Below, in pieces: positions 23,404-34,646 of a DNA stretch of 64,000 bases. The DNA is taken from assembly GCA_029891345.1 (NCBI GenBank), contig CM056999.1:28245418-28309417 (forward strand), in the 5' to 3' direction. How positions within the stretch are numbered: position 1 is the first letter of the stretch; each line of letters begins with the position of its first letter. The notes below the pieces were generated by a model. The model ran no database searches. It was not told the origin of the DNA and was given only the letters and a program-made list of their open reading frames with translations. This DNA comes from Dryococelus australis (Eukaryota > Arthropoda > Insecta > Phasmatodea > Phasmatidae). The translations under genes were made by a program, and so were the position numbers.

Positions 23404-26118
23404 ACACGTATATCAGTACAGACATTTTCGTGAAACACAGGGACGGATAACAAATGTTTATTACCAGGATCTAAAATAAGGTTATAAATTCAGTTCCCGT
23501 GCTACATACAGCACAAATGAAAGACTGCATTATTGTTCAGTATTTTCACATTTTAGTTATGGGCTTCATAGATGTGCTATTTTATCCCTTATCTCTTGCT
23601 TCAACAGTGAAATTGAATACAATACAGCTCTGATTTGCAGGATCACAAATATCGTATATTTATTTATTAGCGTAGACATATAAGTATAAAGTTGCAATTT
23701 TGCTGTTAAAATGCATGTGCACCATTTAAAATTTACATATATATTTTTCATATTATAAACACGAAACATACCATTATATGTTCCATAAGTTATCATGAAA
23801 TAAAGAACTAAATAATTATATCATATCAGAGATGGTAATTATTAGTTTTTATTGCTCTATGCAATGTCTATTCAAGTCTGTAATAACTGTCAGTGCTAAA
23901 GATAACATGTATTTATTTTTGCAAAAGCTATTGCAAATAAAAACTTTTGTGTCGCTTTCATTTGTTTATAGCCTCGCACGAGGTGGCAAATAATAAACCG
24001 CGCCACATCTGTTACTATGTCAGGACATAGATAAAACTCGTTCAGAAATAAGTTCTGCAAGTTAAGGATTAGTCATGTCTTTTATATCACCCGAGATGGT
24101 AGCACATGTGTAATGCCAAACTGAACGTTGTGAAATGCCGCCCTAAGACTAGCAGAAACAAGAACCAATACAAAAGACTAAAATTATTTTTTTCTGTACT
24201 TGTCTCTGTTGTCATTTCTTGTGTGATAGTTACATGGTTTGCTTTGAAAAATTGTTGCATTTTTGCACGATTGGAACTGTTATGTAATCCCAATGAAGTA
24301 TTTTTTTTTTTTACAATTTTTACTAATGTACTTTAAATTGTTGTAAAGCATAAACAAAGAGAGAAATTAGGGTAATTAGGTAGATCCTGCTGCTCGTTAA
24401 CATCTGTGGCTTAAGGGGGTAGGTTTTGTACCAACTCAGTGTTGTTTTGTGTTTTGATGTTTATAATATTAAATTCTGCTAATGAAGCTTAGGAACAGAT
24501 TTTGTTATTAGATGGTAGTTTGTGTTGCTGTTTTGCTTTGTGCTAAGTTTTATATGAACATTAATTTTTTCTGAAGTGATTTATCTTTTATTGTATTTTA
24601 GAAATTGAAAAATGTTTTCATACTTTGTCATTAATTTTGTTTTCAAAAAGTTATCTTATTGCCTGTCGTGGCTTATATGTGAAACATCAGTGCCTAAAGA
24701 TACATTTTTCTAGTGCAAAAAAATGTTGCCTAATATGTTGCTCACAGTGTCCCAGTCTATTGTGTGCTGAATGTTCAATACTTGGTTCCTGAAAATTTTG
24801 AATCACCATTGAAGTGTTTTAACTGCTTCTCTGAAAAATTTAAAATGTGTGGAAAGTTTGCAGTACAAAGTTAGAACAATATATTTCTTTCAATTAATTG
24901 TTTGAATTACAGATATTGGCGATATAGATAGAAACTTTCTTGTGTTAATTTCTGCAATTTATTACCTTTATAGATTTTTTTATTGTCGTTGCTTTTTTAA
25001 TTTTAATCTGCTTTATCAGGCTGAAAAAAATTGACAGGGAAAATTACAAATCGGGAACTATTTGGAAACTTGTCCTGTTATTTTCAACAATACTACATTT
25101 GAGCCTTAGCAACTCCATTTTGCTAATTGGTGTACTTCAATGTTTAAATACTCAGCCTCATTGTCAAAAAGGATCTACTTCAGTTCATTTAGCACATTTG
25201 GTGATTTATTTGTATATTTTAATCATACTATACAATTTTGATGTCTATTGCATGAAATTTGCTTAGCGTACAAACAATTCACTTTTCATGTTAGTTTCAT
25301 ATCAACAGCCGCCTTAAATTCCGTACATTTTCCATCTGCCTACTTGATCTGTGCACAATTATATGCAAGGTCTTCTGTGTCTTAAGTCACAGAAGGTCAG
25401 GGAATACCGAGCACTTCTGAATTACATAGATTTCGCCATAAACATGAGTGAACAAGTCCCATCTTCTCTCAAGCATGATTTGCATTTCACTTCTGGAACA
25501 TTAATTTTATTTGACTTTATATCGGCATCTGTATAACTAAGGCAGTGGTTGGTTATTCCTTAACGAGTGGACAGTCCAAGGGCCAGTAGGAACACAAAAC
25601 ACCAGTGCAGTCATGGAAACCACTTTGCACCAGGGGAGGCTGAATGGTTCTGCAGTGGTTTTCTATTGCTAGGCTCACCAACTAAAACAAATTACAAGGT
25701 TTGGTGCCAGGTGTCAAACAGATCCCTCCTTTGAAATGCAGCAGTACGTACTATCCTCTAAATCACAAAGATCAGCATGTGTGATCATGTGCAATTTTGG
25801 TTTTTAGACTCCACCATGGTTATATTACAGACCTCAAAATGCAAATTCAGTTTCTTGAGCATAATAAAGACTGCTGTGTTGCCATGCCTTAAATTCTCTG
25901 TATTAACTGAGAAAGCAGAATGTAAACAACATATAGGATTTTAACAGCACCACAGTATTCATTTAACAGTCTGTAGTACCTTAGTTAATTTTTTCTCTCT
26001 TTGCACCTGAATTGACAAGTCTTCTACAGTTCCTTATATTTGTACCTCTCCTCTGTCACTTATTAGAATGACTACTAGATTATCTACTTGTGAATAGAAT
26101 TATTTTCATACAGTTAGG
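23404..26118. other. AT-rich non-coding stretch
   Basis: No gene recognised over 2.7 kb. The overlapping frames at 24,087-24,336 are short and read mostly hydrophobic or AT-rich codons. The segment 25,550-25,760 is less AT-rich and looks like an old dispersed repeat, but I could not find tRNA-type A and B boxes in it. Confidence 0.45.
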
Positions 26119-26335
26119 TATAGTGTGTGAATGTAAAGTTACTGTAGTGTATAAATGTTAAGGTCATGTAGGAAGGTAAAAAGTAAAGGTTGGCAACAGC
26201 AAGAGAGCAAGAGGAGCAGTTGGTTGGCATGCGCAGACAGTTGGATACATTATGAGAAAAGAGGAATGTTGTTGTGAAAGCTTGTTTGCAAATTGTAACG
26301 TGTATGAGAAACAATAAAATGTTAAAACAGTAAAC
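26119..26335 (+). repeat. 5' LTR of the nested gypsy element
   Basis: It shares with 44,876-45,107 the runs AGTGTGTGAATGTAAAGTTA, CTGTAGTGTATAAATGTTAA, AGAGCAAGAGGAGCAGTTG, GACAGTTGGAT and GGAATGTTGTTGTG. A polyadenylation-type AACAATAAA lies near the 3' end. The exact end is uncertain by several bases. TGGCGGTCAGGATGG (from 26,336) directly follows and resembles a tRNA-complementary primer-binding site. Confidence 0.85.
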
Positions 26336-26379
26336 TGGCGGTCAGGATGGGATATTAAAAATACACAAATCAAATAATG

Positions 26380-27318
26380 CTACATACAAAAATGGGTTTG
26401 ATTAATAGGCGAATTTGACCCAAACAATGAAGACTTTGGGTCGTATGTTGAAAGACTATGCCAATTTTTGTTGTGAATAGCACCAGAGATACAGAAAAAG
26501 TGCAGTTGTTTATCATTCTCTTTAGAGCTAAAACACTGAATTTTTAAAAATGTACTCATTCCTGAAACCCCCAATCTCGAAAACATTCCAAGAAATAGTG
26601 GAAGTGTTGTCCCGCCATTTTCGCCCACCCAAATGTTGATAGCTGAGCAGTATAAATTTCATAAATGTATTCAACAACCCACCGAATCAGTGTTTCCGTA
26701 CATAATGGAACTCAAAAATTGTGCTAAAACGGGCCATTTTGGCAATTTCCTTTACGATACATTGCGTAATCACCTGGTGTGCGGGTTATCCAGTGACTTA
26801 AATTAAAAGAGCTCTTAGTTGAACCTAACCTCAACTTTGAGAGGGCATGCACAGTTACGCTTAGCATGGAGCTCGCTGCATCTAAAAAAAAAAACTTCTG
26901 CAGCCAACTACACCAGAAATGGTAAACAAACTGTCATCCAGGCTGCTGATGGAGTAGAATGATAGAAGAATTGGACACCAGGGACATCCATCAAGCTATG
27001 GAAGAGGTCAGGGGTGTACCAACGCATCTGATAAAGCACTGTGCTCTCATTGTGGGCATGACCATGTATGTAACTGATATCCAGTAATGAATTGGAGCTG
27101 TTTTACTGCGGAATAAAGGGACATGTGGCAAAGGTATGTCGCAGCAAGAGAGAGGTGTACCAGGTAGTCATAACAGGTGATGCTAGTTTAGAATCTGTGG
27201 GGTCAGTAGGAATCAAACATTTACAAGGGCAAGTAAGTAATAACTGCATATGCGTTAAGGTGGTTAGCAAGCCACACACTGTGGTAGTCTCAGTGGAGGG
27301 ACGTGGGTTGGAAATGAA
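26380..27318 (+). pseudogene. Gypsy gag with zinc knuckles
   Basis: From about 26,590 the translation reads LIAEQYKFHKCIQQPTESVF, then YIMELKNCAKTGHFGNFLYD and TLRNHLVCGLSSDLN, the standard gypsy capsid blocks (I-x-ER-x-x-F, the YIxELKxLAxxCxFG motif, LRDRLVCG). A stop follows. Two CCHC knuckles come after: CSHCGHDHVC (27,042-27,071) and FYCGIKGHVAKVC (from about 27,100), the second missing its first Cys because of a one-base frameshift. The open frame from 27,092 to 27,328 covers the knuckle and the linker to the protease. Confidence 0.85.
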
Positions 27319-27695
27319 ATGGAAGTAGATAGTGGGGCGAGTGTGTCCATTATATCTGTATCAGTGTATAAATACACATTTCCTAAAGCCAAATTGGAGC
27401 ATTGTAATGTAACACTCAAGGCTGTCGCTGGAGACAGTTTGAAAGTCATTGAAAAAATTCAAGTAACACTGATAGAGGCAAATGGACAGAAGTTTGGTCT
27501 GCCTTGTTATTGTACCAACAAACAGCACCACTCCTCGGCAGGAACTGGCTCGATGTAATACTATCTCGCTGGAGAGAATACTTGTATGTGGGAGAAGACA
27601 GTCTCAGGATATTTACAGTCCCCTACAAAGAACAGTGCCAGTGTCGTCGAATATTAAGGGGTGATGCCCGATTCATTGGAACAAGAACTGGGTGA
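27319..27695 (+). pseudogene. Gypsy aspartic protease
   Basis: The frame begins MEVDSGASVSIISVSVYK; DSGAS is the catalytic triad region of retroelement aspartic proteases. After a frameshift the next frame gives QQTAPLLGRNWLDVILSRW, the closing LLGRxWL motif of gypsy proteases. The upstream frame ends before this motif, so the enzyme cannot be made whole from this copy. Confidence 0.88.
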
Positions 27696-28440
27696 AACTT
27701 TTCCACAAATCTTTGAGCAAAACTCGAAAAGTGCTGTAAAACCATTCCAGGCACATCTTTTGGTGGAAGAAAATGTGACACCTATATTTCACAACATATA
27801 TTCAGTGCCCTATGCATTTTTGACGCAAGTTGATCACCTGGGGGAATTACAGAAGTTGGGGGAAAAAGTGCCAGTGAAACATAGTGAATTGGCAAGTCTG
27901 ATTGTTTTGATTGTAAGGTATCGTTGAATGAAGTCATGAATGTGGATTCTTAACCACTTCCTAGGTTAGAGGTATTCGCAAATTTGGCAGCGGGACAGGT
28001 ATTTACAATGCTAGCCCTCAGTAATGCCTATCAGCAGCTAGAGGTGGGGCTCGAATCCAGAAAGTACCTCACGATACACTCACCTCAGTCTTTACCAGTG
28101 AACTCTTCGACTATATGGTGTGGCAAGTGCACCAACAATCTTCCAGTTGGTCATGGACAGAGTATTGCAATGGTTAGAGGGTGTGATGTTTTCATTGTTG
28201 TAAACAAAATGTTATGAAAGTGTTAAGAGTGTCAAAGTAGCTCTAGTATAAATGTTAATTTGTGAAAGTGTCGGTTCTTTAAAAAATCAGTAGCATATTT
28301 GGGGCATAAGATGGATGATAATGATGGGATTCATCCTACCTCTCAGAAGGTGAAGTCAATAGTACCGGCAGCAGTTACTAAACTTGTAGAAGAAATTTTT
28401 AGGGCTTTTACAATTTCACTATCAATTTTTCCCAAAATTT
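27661..28440 (+). pseudogene. Gypsy reverse transcriptase
   Basis: It opens LGETFPQIFEQ, then a PFQAHL and TPIFHNIYSVPYAF segment, equivalent to the A-x-P-x-F-x-KAR-x-VPYA start. The palm block reads FTMLALSNAYQQLEVGLESR and KYLTIHSPQS, where the first catalytic Asp of LDLSxAYxQ is Ala. The frame then breaks before the expected YxDD; a vestigial VFIVVNKML follows. The thumb appears at about 28,285-28,400 as VAYLGHKMDDNDGIHPT, then KVKSIVPA. Inactivated. Confidence 0.88.
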
Positions 28441-28499
28441 TCAAGCAGAGTTAATCCTCTCTATGATCTCACAAGTGGGACTGGAGTCTGGAATGTCAA

Positions 28500-28790
28500 G
28501 CAGCATTTGATTGGTCCAAACATATGCGCACATCCAACCAGTTGCTAGCACATTTTGATCGGACACTGCCCATAGTAGTGGCATGTGATGTCTCACCATA
28601 TGGAGTAGGCGCAGTCTTATGTCACAGGGTAAATAGAGAGGAAAAACTAGTTGTCTTTGCATCCAAACACCTTTCTGAAAAAATCTATTCCCAAATTGAT
28701 AGGGTGACTTTGGCAATAACTATTAAGCATTTTCATAAATATTTATATGGTCGAAAGTTTACGTTGTTGACATCATCAGCCTTTACATAG
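28500..28790 (+). pseudogene. Gypsy RNase H
   Basis: It reads LLAHFDRTLPIVVACDVSPY followed by GVGAVLCHRVN, with the catalytic Asp in ACDVSPYGVGAVL. It continues LVVFASKHLSEK, and QIDRVTLAITIKHFHKYLYG, where the usual ERE Glu residues are replaced. It ends FTLLTSSAF, in which the final TDH Asp is lost. The order and spacing are those of Ty3/gypsy RNase H. Confidence 0.88.
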
Positions 28791-28865
28791 GCTTTTGGGA
28801 CATAATCAAGGAATTCCTACCTTAGCCAACTCCAGATTACCTTAGCCAACAGTGTTGGGCTATCA

Positions 28866-29930
28866 TTGTCAGCATACAGTTATGTAATAGAATATTGGAA
28901 AGCATCCTTGATGGTAATTACTGATGCCCTGTCATGCTTACCAATGCTGGGTTGTGTAGATGTGTGTGTGTACTCATTCAGTCAGGCATTGGACATCCCT
29001 GTGGATCCCCAAAGAATAGCAGAAGCCACTAAAAATTGTCTAATATTGTCCAGAGTGTTGACAATGACAAAAACAGGTTGGCATAATCATGTCAATGACA
29101 CAAGTATGAAGCCTTTCTTTTGCACGTGCTTCGAACTTGCATGTGAGGAAGGGTGTTTAACATGGGGTAATCGGGTTGTAATTTCTTCAGGGTTGCAGCA
29201 TGAAGTTCTGAAGGTACTACATGCAGAGCATCCTGGCATAGTAAGGATGAAAATGTTGGCATGTTCTATGATTTGGTGGCCAAATATTGATGATGACGTG
29301 CAAAGGAAAGTGGAAACGTGAAGCTTGTCAGAGTTCGTTGAATGTAAGGAATGATATTTCCACAGTGGTATGGCAAGAAACTGTTGAATTATGGGGAAGA
29401 ATTCATTGTGATATTCTGTAATGTGATGGTGTAACTATGTTGATTCTTTATTAATTTTCTAAGTGGATAGTAGCCTGGGCAATGCAAAAAATTACTGTAG
29501 CTAGTGTTATTTGTGTGAATGCTTTGCCACTTTTGGAATACCATTCACACTAGTGTCTGACAATGGCCCTCCATTTAATTCTGAACAATTTAATACCTTT
29601 CGTTGTTTTAATGGTATGATGAAAAACCCTCCATACCACTCAAAATATAGCGGGCTAGCTGAAAGAGCAGTTCAAACTTCAAAACAGAATTTAAAAAACA
29701 TGACCATGATAAGAAAGGTAATAAGAGCCCAGACATCCAACATAGGTTGCATAATTTTTTGTTTGCGTACAGAAACACCCCATGTTGTGTAACAAAGCAA
29801 AGTACTGCAAGCAAAATATTTAAACACAAACCACGAACTTGACTGACAATATTAAAACCACAACAAAAACCTTTAGCAATGAGGGGTTAAAGGGAATCTT
29901 AATAAGAAGTTGAGTTATAAAACGGTACCA
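28866..29930 (+). pseudogene. Gypsy integrase, N-terminal and core part
   Basis: The frame 28,866-29,321 carries the RNase H tail (VITDALSCLP) and the integrase zinc-binding region ending VLHAEHPGIVRMKMLACSM, IWWPNIDDDVQ. A second frame at 29,511-29,792 gives GIPFTLVSDNGPPFNSEQF, the second catalytic Asp, and YHSKYSGLAERAVQTSKQ, the catalytic Glu. Part of the core between them, including the first Asp block, is scrambled at 29,320-29,510. The remaining C-terminus was displaced to 44,328 by the copia insertion at 29,932-29,936. Confidence 0.9.
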
Positions 29931-29931
29931 A

Positions 29932-29936
29932 CATAT
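29932..29936. repeat. Target-site duplication of copia copy 2, left
   Basis: CATAT abuts the left LTR end; the same five bases abut the right LTR end at 44,323-44,327. Five base pairs is the normal Ty1/copia duplication length. Confidence 0.82.
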
Positions 29937-30209
29937 TGTTGTTTAGGTTAGGGAAACGACTGGTCATATTAACACTCAACTTGTCTGGAAAACACTGCAT
30001 TCATTTATTTCAACCATTACATATCACACCGTTGTACATTCCTTTCTTTTATGTAAACATCTCATCTCTCTCTCTCTCTACCTTCAACTGATGCACAGTT
30101 ACATGCTGGGTATAAAGTCATAAACAACACAAGCATAGAAACATGCACTATGTTGACATAATAAGTTCAGTATTTTGTGCCTCACACCTGTGTTTATTTA
30201 TTTCCAACA
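29937..30209 (-). repeat. 3' LTR of copia copy 2
   Basis: On the minus strand it starts TGTTGGAAATAAATAAACAC and ends CCTAACCTAAACAACA. It shares GGTGTGAGGCACAAAA and AACACTTGACAAG-like landmarks with copy 1. A (TC)n run lies at about 30,064-30,079. Confidence 0.92.
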
Positions 30210-30239
30210 CTTCCCCTTGAGGCACAATGTTAGTGTCTT

Positions 30240-32002
30240 ATTTTACACCGGAAAAAAGGTATGGAAAACACATATGGTTGAGCTTCCTTGACAGGTATTT
30301 GGTGCGAGCACCGTTCAAGGCTTTTGTTAGCAAATCTGGTGGATTTTTCCTACCTGACACATGCTGCACTTTTATCTTCCCCTTTCCAGACATCTCTTAC
30401 AAAATAGTTTTTTATGTCGATGTGCTTTGTCTTCTCTGTCACCTCAGAAGTCTTGCTCATGGAAATGGCTGTTTCATTGTTTGAAAAGATTTGGGAGGGA
30501 ACAGGTGAGGTGAAAGTCCCTCCCATCCTAGTTCTGACAAACTGTGACAACCGCCTAGCCTCCTTTGTGGCTTCATAAACTGCGTAGCACTCTGCTAAAG
30601 CTGTGGAATCAGCCACACGCCTCTGTTTCCTTGACGAACAAATGATTGCACCCCCACCCAAGGTTGCATCGACCCCAGTGATAGGTTTTTGTCACTACGG
30701 TCGTTCACCAATCCGCATCACTGTAAGAAAAGAGCCGGTCCTTGTCTCACAAATTTTAGTCTCCAACTCTTCGTTCACTTCAAATATTGCAGTACATGTT
30801 TGATGTCCAACCAGTCTAAGACTGTAGGGTTCTCAACATTTCTGGCTGGCCCTGCAAACTGCAAAGTTTATGTCAGGCATAATTGTCTGCAAAAGGTGGA
30901 GTAAACTACCAACTGCAAAAATAACAAGCTCTCTACAGTATTTTTAGACTCCAACCCCGCAGCATGTTGTTGAGCAATTCGTGTCATTCTTCCCCACTTT
31001 GCTTTAAAACATAAGGCTTTTCAGCAATTTACATACTTTCTTTCCCCCTAATTGGCACATGGGTAGTTGTTCCATATAAATTTCCTCAGAGGGCCCCGTT
31101 TAGCTACGCACCCAAAACATCACTCTCACCCACCCTAAATATACTGACAGTGCTATAAGGACATGGATGGTCTTCTTTTTGACTACTGGAGTATACGTCT
31201 CACTGAAATCCACCCCTGATACCTGTGAAAAGCTGCTAGCTACTAATTGTGCTTTGTGTCTACGAATGCTCCCGTCAGAAGTAGTCTTCAGGTTTAGTAC
31301 CATTTGCATCCCAAGACATTTACCTTTAGGCCTATCCACAATCTGGTGAGTATTTTTGCCAGACAGGTTCTCCATCTCCTCATCCATGGCCATTGTCCAT
31401 CTGTCGGCATCCTTACCACTTATTGCCTTTTCCATATTCTTTGATTCGTGATAACCACCCTTATTAGGTCAAACACCCATACAGACAAGAAGGGACTTCT
31501 CGACTTTTATCCCGTAACCTAGCAGATCTACTGACCTGGGGTTCTGACTACTCCCCCCACCCATAAAATGGATCATCATCCTATGATAAAGTAAGGTTTT
31601 TCAAAATCACTTTACCTAGGAGAGACTACCTGGAACATGGATTCTTCTCCCAGTCTCTCAAGTGGTTCATTACTCCCTGATAGTGTCATGGGAATTATTA
31701 CAATTGTCTATACCTAGTGCAATCTCATTTTCAACTCCTGCATTCATGGCCTTTACATCAAGGATATCACAGTTACACTTAATATTTACAATATCTCACA
31801 CACTAACATTGTTCTGAATCGTAAAGGGGAACTTATCCTCCTGAAAAATAACATTTATGAGCAAATTTTACTTTCTTTAACTCAAGACTCCTACAGGCCT
31901 CATATCCTATAAATACATTTTTAACCCCTTTCCAATCAAATTTATCTTTACCATCTGCATACAGCTATGCCTTACAACCAAACACTTTCATAAATCAAAC
32001 AC
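30240..32002 (-). pseudogene. Copia copy 2: integrase tail, reverse transcriptase and RNase H
   Basis: From high to low: the integrase tail with a KSLVVRHSCMQMV-like stretch around 31,950 (frame-broken); the frame 31,435-31,100 with DRWTMAMDEEMENLSGKNTH and GVDFSETYTPVVKKKTIHVL, the reverse transcriptase start; then a garbled LNG and SLYGLKQ region; and the RNase H frame 30,661-30,350 with GGGAIICSSRKQRRVADSTA, LAECYAVYEATKEARRLSQF and KHIDIKNYFVRD. Compared with copy 1, about 300 bp covering YVDD and the thumb are missing near 30,925. The enzyme is therefore dead even where the frame is open. Confidence 0.88.
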
Positions 32003-32006
32003 AGTT
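32003..32006. repeat. AGTT duplication flanking the 1.9 kb repeat, left
   Basis: AGTT at 32,003-32,006 and again at 33,889-33,892. Copy 1 of the copia has the uninterrupted sequence at this point (CAAGACAACTGTGTTTG at about 19,216), so the four bases are duplicated. Confidence 0.7.
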
Positions 32007-33888
32007 TGATGCCGGCTAAGAGCCAGCCACAGTCAGCCATTAACGGCACTCGTCGCTAGCAGTACATGTGGGTAAGCACGTGTTCACGCACTGCTACAGG
32101 TTACAGATTTTCCCAAAACGGGATATAAGTTGTTTCAGTGTACTTTGTATTTATTTTCAGGGTCAAAATGATATAAGGTGTAACATGTCTCTTTGAGGGT
32201 TTTATGTAAAATTGCTATTTGAAATTAAAAATGTGCACGGTGTGAAGGAAAGACAGTGATATTCATGTGAGAGCGCCTCCAAAAGACAATTCAATACCAA
32301 GCAAAAATCAAAAATTTAAATTTTGTAAGTAAAACTGTTTTGAAATTCTTTTGGTGCCATTTCAATTTGCGATATTTTCACTCTACATGCATAGCACTTC
32401 CATTTGTCTGAACTCTGTACGCAGCCATGGTAGGTCCGCGCGACCCCTGCCTCTGGGCAGTCGTTCTAGGAGAGCTGGCGAGGTAAGTTGCTGTTACGAA
32501 CGCACTTCATCTTTTTGCACTGATGTAGGTTTCAATAGAACTTTTAGTATACCGGTTAACCTTTGCCTTCAGAATGTTTTGCCAGATATCCCCAGCGTAA
32601 TGCTATCTGCTTCACTTAATTATTTACAGCCTTTTAGGCTTTTTGAGATTCTAACAAGATGAAACAGAGCAGTATCGGAGAGGCCACAAGGCCTATGCTC
32701 ATTGTGTATCAGATGTCATCCGCCCTTGCTTAGGGCTTTTCTATGTAATTTCTGCTTACTTGCGACACGCAATGTTAAGGGTAATATGTTTATATCATTT
32801 GAGGGTTTTTGTAATGTTAACTTGTTTTGCGGCCACATCGCCCATGGCCACGTTGTCGAAGATCACCAGGTCTGTATCTGAGCAATTACCATGTTCTGGG
32901 GATTAATTGTTGTTTCATCTTGTGCGCCATAATTTATCTCAGGGTTTCATGTAATATTGTAATATGGGTTTTTTGTATTTTTTGGGTTGTTTTAATGCAT
33001 TTTGTTCTTGATCACGTGGTCACCACATGTCCTTGTATTTTTCCTGCCAACTGGCATTCAAAAGTTTTGTATGCTTGTCCTAACAGAAATAAATTTATAA
33101 TGCAGATCCAAATGTCGCAGTAATGCCTGCCAGAATTTTCAGAGAAATAATGTGTCTTTACACCCGTCCACGTGGTATGCTATGAGCCCTATTCAGCAGC
33201 ATCCACGCCATCTAGAGCTGAGTTCACACATTTGTGTCTTTATTTTCCTTGCTCATGTCATGCCCCACCTTCATTAAGTGTTATTTGTATAATTTGTGCG
33301 GAACTATTAGTTTGCACTAATCCGCTATGTATGACTGTCATCACACATCACGTGGTTAGGGGACGAGTCCCGACGAGTAGGCGTTAGATGCCTGAGTAGT
33401 TGTATGTGTTCATTCCATACTCTGTGTCCTGTCTCTGGGCAAAACCTGTAGTCCATCCTAGTGGCTGTAGGCCCCTTGCTATGTAGAGGCAGTGTTTTCA
33501 AGCACTGCGGAGCATCATCCAGTCAGAGTGCGCAAGTTTAGTAATGTGCTTGGGGAACCACCCACCAGAACTGGCTAGGCATGCTCGAAACATAAATCAT
33601 ATTTTGGCATGAGGTGTACTTTGATAAATAAACATACCTTCTCAATGTAAAAGTTGAATGTCTTTCAGTAGCGTCGGTTACGGAGGCCAACCTAAGTGTT
33701 TAGTATTGCAGTGTTATGTGTAAAAGTTTTTTTGTAAGTATGCACAGGTGAGACAAACACACAGAACCCACAGCATCCCTGAGATCCCTAAGTCTCAAAA
33801 TGCTGTGTGTAGGAACCACCGCTGGCGCCCATTCTCCACAGGTAAAAATGTATTGTGATCGTCTCCCTGTCTCACCCGACGGGCGTAA
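32007..33888 (-). mobile_element. Unclassified 1.9 kb repeat, copy 1
   Basis: It interrupts the copia integrase of copy 2 at a position known from copy 1. Read on the minus strand it begins TTACGCCCGTCGGGTGAGAC and ends GGCTCTTAGCCGGCATCA. A relative at 55,498-56,824 has the same start (CCGTCGGGTGAGACA), the same GGGCGCCAG landmark, GTCGCGCGGACCTACCATGG in the middle and the same end (GCTGTTAGCCAGCATCA). Both copies carry a short hairpin near that end (TGGCT/AGCC). No transposase or reverse transcriptase is visible; open frames at 32,351-32,662 and 32,827-33,123 resemble no known protein. The 3' hairpin recalls Helitrons, but there is no CTRR end, and the 4-bp duplication argues against one. 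Confidence 0.75.
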
Positions 33889-33892
33889 AGTT

Positions 33893-34641
33893 GTCTTGAT
33901 ATTCTCCCCTTTCCACAGCTCCATCGGTACACAAAAGTCAATGGTACGTGATGGACAGAGGTTCCTAATAAACGTCACTATGTTTGCTGCTTCCGCTCAA
34001 AAGGTCTTCTGCAAACCTGACTCAATCAGCATGCATCTGACTGAATTTGCTATTGTCCTGTGTGCTTGTTCTGCAATGCCATTCTGTTGGGGTGAACTTG
34101 CGACTGTTATCAGATGCACTATTCCATGCTCCTTCAGATGTGCCTCGAATTCTGTGCTGCAGTACTTGCCACCCCCATCTTTCTGTAATGCTTTTATCTT
34201 GGTTCCATGCAGCAGATAAACTACTTTTTGGTATTCCTTGAAAGTTGTGAATATGTCACTTTTGGCACCTACAAATCATACGGTAAAATGCCTGGAATAG
34301 TTATCAATGAAGATTAACACGTATACTTTTTTTTTTTTTTTCCAATTGTCATTGGCAGCCTTCCCATTAAGTCCGAGTGAATCAAGTCCAGTGGTTTTTT
34401 AGACCTTTGACTAGTCTTGGGGAAACCTATCTTGGTCATCTTCCCCTTGAGGCAGACTTCACATGGCTCATGCATTTTGCCTTCAATGTCCAGGTGCAGT
34501 ATTTTCTTAATTGAGACTTTGTTTAGGCGGTCAAGTGTCTGATGCCACACTGAAACGCTCTTGAGTGCAGTACCATCCCTAACCTCCACACAATCACTAG
34601 CACTGTTCGCAACGTTTACCACGCACCTTGTTGCCTATTCA
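33893..34641 (-). pseudogene. Copia copy 2: integrase, N-terminal part
   Basis: On the minus strand the frame from 34,622 to 34,314 contains VWHQTLDRLNKVSIKKILHL, MHEPCEVCLKGKMTKIGFPK and LDLIHSDLMGRLPMTIGK. This is the HHCC finger (second His changed to Asp) and the first catalytic Asp. After frameshifts the core continues at 34,250-34,020, with a SSPQQNGIAEQ-like segment near 34,080. It ends at LWKGENIKTT, exactly where the 1.9 kb repeat entered. The equivalent region of copy 1 is 18,517-19,220. Confidence 0.88.
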
Positions 34642-34646
34642 GCATA
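34642..34646. repeat. GCATA duplication of the 8.1 kb element, left
   Basis: GCATA lies between copia sequence (CCTATTCA) and the element; it recurs at 42,749-42,753, where copia sequence resumes (TACAAGC). Neighbouring bases also match, so the duplication could be read as 4 to 7 bp. Confidence 0.65.

Noticed and set aside
25550..25760. Second SINE
   Set aside because: It is compositionally distinct, but no A/B box pair with proper spacing is visible and there is no match to the SINE at 48.8 kb.
32007..33888. Solo LTR
   Set aside because: The ends are TGATG...CGTAA without a terminal CA, and the duplication is 4 bp; no internal region with these ends was found.
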